Assembly (NCBI RefSeq): GCF_003515075.1
Contig: NZ_QWLV01000002.1
Span: forward strand, 744,001 to 808,000
Source of the DNA: Sphingomonas gilva
GTDB taxonomy: Bacteria > Pseudomonadota > Alphaproteobacteria > Sphingomonadales > Sphingomonadaceae
Length of the DNA: 64,000 nucleotides
Reading direction: 5' to 3'
In this document: one piece after another, positions 61,123 to 64,000 of the stretch
Layout of the letters: each line of letters opens with the position of its first letter
Numbering within the stretch: the first letter of the stretch is position 1
The notes under the pieces: model-generated
What the model was told of the DNA's origin: nothing
Seen by the model: the letters and a program-made list of their open reading frames with translations, nothing else
Databases searched by the model: none
Position numbers and translations under genes: made by a program

Positions 61123-62193
61123 TCAGGCGTAACGGGCGGAGGCGACAGTCTCGCCCCCGGATTGGATGGGATCGGTGTCGACGGCGGCGCGGATGGCGAC
61201 CAGCGGCTGTTCGGCGGGGCGTTCACGGCCGCCCTGCTGCTGGTGCTGGCCGGCGAGATCGACCTGGGTCTCGGCGATGCGCAGGCCGTTCGCCCGCGCT
61301 TCAGCCTGCAGCCGATGCTCGACATGCGCGATCAGCGCGCGGGTCTGTTCGCTTTCGACCTCGAAACGGACCGAGACGCCCTCGGCGGTATGGCGCACGG
61401 TCACCTCCATCGATCCCAGCGCTTCGGGATTGAGGCGGAAGCGAGCGCGGCCGTCGTCGCCGGCGGTGCGTGCGATCTCGTCGGCCAGGCGCGCGATCCA
61501 GCGCGGATCGGCGGTGTCGATCGGCGCCTGCGGCTGCGCGTCGACTCCCGCGGCGCGCGACTGCGGTGCGACTGCGGGAGCCGGCTGAGGATCGGGTGCC
61601 GCCGGGAGCACGCCTGACAGCGCGCTTTCCACCGGCGGCGTTGAAGAAGGAGCCTCCTGCGGCGTGGGGTCCGCAGGAGGGGCCGGTTCCGCCGTGGGGA
61701 GGGGAACCGGCGAGGGGGGCAGCATCGGCGCTGCGCGCACGAGGCGCGGCGCATCGGGCTGAATGGGGAGCGACTGGATCGCCGGCACGACAGAGACCGG
61801 CGGCGCTATGGGAGCGGGAACGGGGGGGGACCCAGCAGCCGCGGACGGCGGCACGCCGGGCGTAGGCGTAGAAACAGGCGCGGGCGGAGCTGGCTGCAGC
61901 ATCGCTAAGATCGACGGCGGCGCGGGCAGCGCCGTTTGATCGGATTCCGTAGGCAACGTCGCCTGGTCCGGCTGGGCGGCATCAGGTTCGGGCAGCGAGA
62001 CCTGTGCGGGATGCGCGATGCTTTTCTCGATGAAAACAGGTACGGGCGCCGGCGCCTGTGCGGGGACCGGCGCGGTCATCGGCGCAGGCACGGCCTCGCC
62101 TTGTATCAGCGCGGTGAAATCGAGCGTCACCGGCGCGACCGGTGGAACCGGAAGCTGAAACGGCAGATTCGGAAGCGGTGCGACGGGCATCAT
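61123..62193 (-). CDS. fliK: Flagellar hook-length control protein FliK
   Basis: A 356-residue protein. The first 220 residues are a low-complexity Pro/Ala/Val-rich ruler segment. The C-terminal domain (about 240-330) is the FliK substrate-switch domain with RFRLNPEALGSMEVTVR, the L-x-P-x-x-L-G-x-v-x-V motif, and LQAEARANGLRIAETQVDL. It measures hook length and signals FlhB. ATGA overlap with fliJ upstream. The ruler is short and Pro-rich, as in other alphaproteobacteria. Confidence 0.9.
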   Translation of the reverse strand: MMPVAPLPNLPFQLPVPPVAPVTLDFTALIQGEAVPAPMTAPVPAQAPAPVPVFIEKSIAHPAQVSLPEPDAAQPDQATLPTESDQTALPAPPSILAMLQPAPPAPVSTPTPGVPPSAAAGSPPVPAPIAPPVSVVPAIQSLPIQPDAPRLVRAAPMLPPSPVPLPTAEPAPPADPTPQEAPSSTPPVESALSGVLPAAPDPQPAPAVAPQSRAAGVDAQPQAPIDTADPRWIARLADEIARTAGDDGRARFRLNPEALGSMEVTVRHTAEGVSVRFEVESEQTRALIAHVEHRLQAEARANGLRIAETQVDLAGQHQQQGGRERPAEQPLVAIRAAVDTDPIQSGGETVASARYA

Positions 62194-62615
62194 TCCTCCG
62201 TCCCCGCGATACGGCGGCGCAGTGCGAGCGCGGCCATGCGGCGATCGTAGAGTTCCTCGAGCGCGGCCCGCGCGCGATCGACCAGCTGACGGGCGCTTTC
62301 CTCGCGGATGCGCGCCTCGACGCGCTCGGCCGAGCGCTCCGCGGCCTTGACCTGCGCCTCGCTCAGCGCGCGCGAGAGCTGAACGTGCGCCTCACGCAGG
62401 CGCATGGCGAGCTCACCGGTATTGGACAAGGTGACAGCGCGGGTGGCGCCGCCGGGTGCAGGCGTCATGCTCGTCGAAAGGTGGGCGATCTGGCTCGATT
62501 GCGCCTTCAGATGCGCGACCAGCCCCTCGGCCTGTGCGGCCTGCGCGGCCGCCTGGAGATGCTGGACCTGGCGGGCGCGGCTGATCCGTTCGCGGCGCTG
62601 GACGGCGACCTTCAT
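62190..62615 (-). CDS. fliJ: Flagellar export chaperone FliJ
   Basis: A 141-residue coiled-coil protein, almost entirely Ala/Arg/Glu-rich helix. Start ATG 62615 overlaps the fliI stop (ATGA) and its own stop overlaps fliK (ATGA). A basic N-terminus (MKVAVQRRERISRARQVQHL) and two long helices separated near SSQIAHLSTS agree with FliJ, which sits in the FliI hexamer. Sequence identity is low for this family, so the call leans on position. Confidence 0.85.
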   Translation of the reverse strand: MKVAVQRRERISRARQVQHLQAAAQAAQAEGLVAHLKAQSSQIAHLSTSMTPAPGGATRAVTLSNTGELAMRLREAHVQLSRALSEAQVKAAERSAERVEARIREESARQLVDRARAALEELYDRRMAALALRRRIAGTEE

Positions 62616-63937
62616 CGGCTGAATTCCTTGATCAGGCGCTCGCGCGCCGCAGCGAGGTCGACGCGTTCCTTCTGGCCTTGGCCGACAAAGGCGAGCAGGT
62701 CCTGGCGGCGCGCGATCGCTTCGTCGATCGCCGCGTCGGCGCCGGCCTTGTACGCGCCCATCATGATGAGATCGCGATTTTCCTCGAACACCGACCAAAG
62801 CCGGCGGAAGCCGCGCGCGGCGGCGAGGTGCGCCTCATCCGCGACGTCGGCCATGACGCGGCTCAGCGAGCGGCCGATGTCGATCGCCGGATAGACGCCC
62901 TGTTCGGCCAGGCTGCGCGCGAGGACGATATGCCCGTCGACGATCGCGCGCGCGGTGTCGACGATCGGATCGTCCAAGTCGTCGCCATCGGCGAGGACGG
63001 TGTAGACCGCGGTGATCGCGCCGCCGGTGCGCACGTCGGCGCCGGCGCGCTCGACGAGGCGCGGCACCATGGCGAGCGCGGAGGGCGGATAGCCCTTCAT
63101 CGTTGGGGGTTCGCCGAGGGATAGGCCGATTTCGCGTTGGGCGTGTGCAACGCGGGTCAGGCTGTCGATCAGGAGGAGCACCTTCAGGCCCTGCGCGCGG
63201 TAATATTCGGCGATGGCGGTGGCGCGCATCGCCGCGCGCAGGCGGAGCACCGGCGGATGATCGGCCGGGACGGCGACGACGATGCTCTTGTCGCGCCGCG
63301 CGCCGGCAAGCTTGGTCTCGACGAAATCGGTGACCTCGCGGCTGCGCTCGCCGACCAGGCCGATGACGGTCACATCAGCCTCGGCGCCGGCGATCATCTG
63401 GCCGAGCAACACCGACTTGCCGACGCCCGAGCCGGCGATCAGCGCGATACGCTGGCCGAGGCCTGCGGTGAGCAGCGCATTGACGGCGCGGACGCCAAGA
63501 TCGAACGGCCTGGTCACGCGGGTTCTGTGCAACGGATTGCCCGGCCGCCCGGCGAGCGGCCAGCGCGCCGACGCGTTGATCGGCCCGCGCCCGTCGAGCG
63601 GATTGCCCAGCGCGTCGATCACGCGGCCGAGCAGCCCGTCGCCGACCGCGACCGAACCGCCGAACCCGTCGGGCTCGACCCGCGCGCCGTTGAGGTGCGC
63701 GCGATCGCCCTCGAAACCCATCAGCATCGCCCGGTCGCCGCGGAAACCGACCACCTCGGCGATCGTCGGCTGGCCGTGCGCGTCGATCACGCGCGCGGTC
63801 GAACCGATCGGCTGGACGAAGCCGGTCACCTCCAGCATCTGGCCGTCGAACGCGGCCAGCCGGCCCACGCGACGCGGGCCGAGCGCCGCGACATCGATCG
63901 TGTCGAGCATGGCGGAGGCTTGCGCGGCGAGGCTCAT
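62612..63937 (-). CDS. fliI: Flagellum-specific ATP synthase FliI
   Basis: A 441-residue export ATPase of full length. Walker A is AGSGVGKS (168-175), followed by VLLGQMIAGAEADVTVIGLVGERSREV in shortened view (VIGLVGERSREV); Walker B LKVLLLIDSLTRVAHAQREI in shortened view (VLLLIDSLTRVA); EPPTMKGYPPS is the dead-end loop and TAVYTVLADGDDLDDPI another signature. It powers export with FliH and FliJ. Stop of the upstream gene overlaps its ATG (ATGA). Confidence 0.96.
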   Translation of the reverse strand: MSLAAQASAMLDTIDVAALGPRRVGRLAAFDGQMLEVTGFVQPIGSTARVIDAHGQPTIAEVVGFRGDRAMLMGFEGDRAHLNGARVEPDGFGGSVAVGDGLLGRVIDALGNPLDGRGPINASARWPLAGRPGNPLHRTRVTRPFDLGVRAVNALLTAGLGQRIALIAGSGVGKSVLLGQMIAGAEADVTVIGLVGERSREVTDFVETKLAGARRDKSIVVAVPADHPPVLRLRAAMRATAIAEYYRAQGLKVLLLIDSLTRVAHAQREIGLSLGEPPTMKGYPPSALAMVPRLVERAGADVRTGGAITAVYTVLADGDDLDDPIVDTARAIVDGHIVLARSLAEQGVYPAIDIGRSLSRVMADVADEAHLAAARGFRRLWSVFEENRDLIMMGAYKAGADAAIDEAIARRQDLLAFVGQGQKERVDLAAARERLIKEFSR

Positions 63938-64000
63938 CGCGCCACCGCCAACTGGTCGAGCGCCTGGCGCAGCCGGTCCATGCCCGCCTCCGGGCCGTGC
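63934..64000 (-). CDS. C-terminus of a fliH-like gene (cut by window edge)
   Basis: Only the last 21 codons are in the window, ending AGMDRLRQALDQLAVAR then TGA, which overlaps the fliI start (ATGA). The order fliH-fliI-fliJ is standard, so FliH is the likely identity, but the sequence is too short to show any family feature. Confidence 0.5.
   Translation of the reverse strand, partial: HGPEAGMDRLRQALDQLAVAR

Overview
The window is GC-rich and densely coded, with most gene junctions being 4-bp ATGA/GTGA overlaps. Gene content (alginate lyases of families PL17 and PL6, an aa3-type cytochrome c oxidase cluster, a fliH-to-flhB flagellar operon, GC-rich intergenic palindromes) points to an alphaproteobacterium of the Sphingomonas/Sphingomonadaceae type. 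This is inferred from gene content only; no rRNA or tRNA gene was seen.

Layout. 1-4.7 kb (minus): alginate utilisation (MFS importer, PL17 oligoalginate lyase, PL6 lyase) with a repeat-rich candidate operator upstream. 4.9-16.7 kb: secreted protein of unknown function, CocE-type hydrolase, threonine aldolase, DMT transporter, NAD-dependent epimerase-like protein, two tandem secreted M28 peptidases, aminopeptidase N. 16.8-25.5 kb: PhoD phosphatase, M49-like lipoprotein peptidase, polysaccharide-deacetylase-like protein, two glycosyltransferases, a DUF2141 protein, an integral membrane protein and a small ParE/RelE-type toxin-antitoxin pair. 25.4-29.9 kb (minus): pyrE-pdxJ-acpS-lepB-AI-2E transporter-maiA operon. 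30-38.4 kb: cytochrome oxidase structural and assembly genes (ctaC, ctaD, ctaB, a 49-residue membrane protein, ctaG, ctaE, SURF1), an opposing exported methyltransferase, then thrC. 38.5-44.6 kb: methyltransferase, ccmAB with a small zincin, pterin dehydratase, SDR, and a two-gene osmoprotectant-type ABC importer whose permease is fused to its binding protein.

44.8-51.4 kb (minus): a six-gene carbohydrate module (MsmX/UgpC-type ATPase, LacI regulator, GH144/glucoamylase-like lipoprotein, solute-binding lipoprotein, two permeases). A LacI-type operator sits inside the spacer of a 17-bp-spaced promoter in front of the regulator, so the module is probably self-repressed and induced by an oligosaccharide. 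51.6-64 kb: a winged-helix protein, a sigma-54 activator without receiver domain, and the flagellar genes fliS, fliD, flhB, fliR, fliQ, fliP, fliO, fliN, fliM, fliL, fliK, fliJ, fliI and the end of a fliH-like gene.

The most unusual signal is a set of mosaic palindromic elements. Seven are 110-150 bp multi-hairpin elements whose hairpin arms differ in sequence but keep pairing; five more are simpler inverted repeats. Several are built into genes: one is read through in frame at the N-terminus of a transporter, one contains the stop codons of two convergent genes, and two or three place a GGAGG-like ribosome binding site in front of a downstream gene.
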